Assembly (NCBI GenBank): GCA_028696635.1
Contig: JAQVGR010000134.1
Location: 1-5,712, forward strand
Direction: 5' to 3'
Origin: Candidatus Krumholzibacteriia bacterium
Lineage (GTDB): Bacteria > Krumholzibacteriota > Krumholzibacteriia > Krumholzibacteriales > Krumholzibacteriaceae
DNA length: 5,712 nt
The notes below the pieces were generated by a model that made no database searches, was not told the origin of the DNA, and saw only the letters and a list, made by a program, of their open reading frames with translations. Below, one piece after another: positions 5,677-5,712 of the stretch (positions are counted from its first letter, which is position 1; each line of letters opens with the position of its first letter). Position numbers and translations under genes: made by a program.

Positions 5677-5712
5677 GATCGTGTCTGTGTGATCCCGGAC
5701 CGTCCACGCTAG

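Noticed and set aside
3548..5692. A 714-codon open frame on the plus strand, opposite yggS and the M24 peptidase
   Set aside because: It is codon-for-codon antisense to the M24 gene in its larger part and has no family signature; the minus-strand genes have intact catalytic or cofactor residues and ribosome-binding sites.
5666..5707. Upstream GTG start extending the M24 peptidase by 14 residues
   Set aside because: There is no ribosome-binding site before the GTG, the added residues are not family-like, and a well-spaced GGAGG precedes the ATG at 5665.

Overview
The window is strongly GC-rich bacterial DNA and every gene I can support lies on the minus strand. In transcription order (right to left) they are: an M24-family metallopeptidase (Xaa-Pro aminopeptidase/dipeptidase-like), YggS (PLP homeostasis protein, YlmE in Gram-positives), YggT (small membrane protein, YlmG), a DivIVA-domain coiled-coil protein with a long low-complexity tail, a DUF167/YggU protein, and the 5' part of a multidomain sensor that runs off the left edge. 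Gaps are 25, 96, 94 and 7 nt, and the last pair overlaps by 1 nt, so this looks like one operon. No stretch above 100 nt lacks a gene. I see no tRNA, rRNA, CRISPR array or mobile element.

The core yggS-yggT-divIVA-yggU resembles the cell-division/growth neighbourhood known from many bacteria (ylmE-ylmG-divIVA of Firmicutes and Actinobacteria; yggS-yggT-yggU of Proteobacteria). Here sepF, ylmH and proC, common members of such clusters, are absent between the genes. The mix of a DivIVA protein with a YggU protein, the high GC and the lack of actinobacterial hallmarks suggest a Gram-negative-type deep lineage (deltaproteobacteria-like or an FCB-type candidate phylum). This placement is inference with low confidence.

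Left region (1-1571): an open reading frame of 523 codons with no stop, read by hand, encodes a ribose-binding-protein-like (periplasmic binding protein type I) domain followed by two PAS domains. It has no signal peptide or membrane segment, so it looks like a cytoplasmic small-molecule sensor whose output domain lies outside the window. Middle region (1571-3666): yggU, divIVA and yggT. The divIVA tail holds a nearly perfect 48-bp tandem repeat (about 4.5 copies) encoding a Pro/Gln/Ala-rich 16-residue unit, a duplicated W-K-x-Y-E-V motif and a short C-terminal amphipathic segment. Right region (3763-5665): yggS and the M24 peptidase.

If the operon reading is right, envelope growth/polarity (DivIVA, YggT), PLP homeostasis (YggS), peptide turnover (M24) and a cytosolic ligand sensor are co-expressed. 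The least ordinary items are the sensor's architecture and position, and the DivIVA tail.
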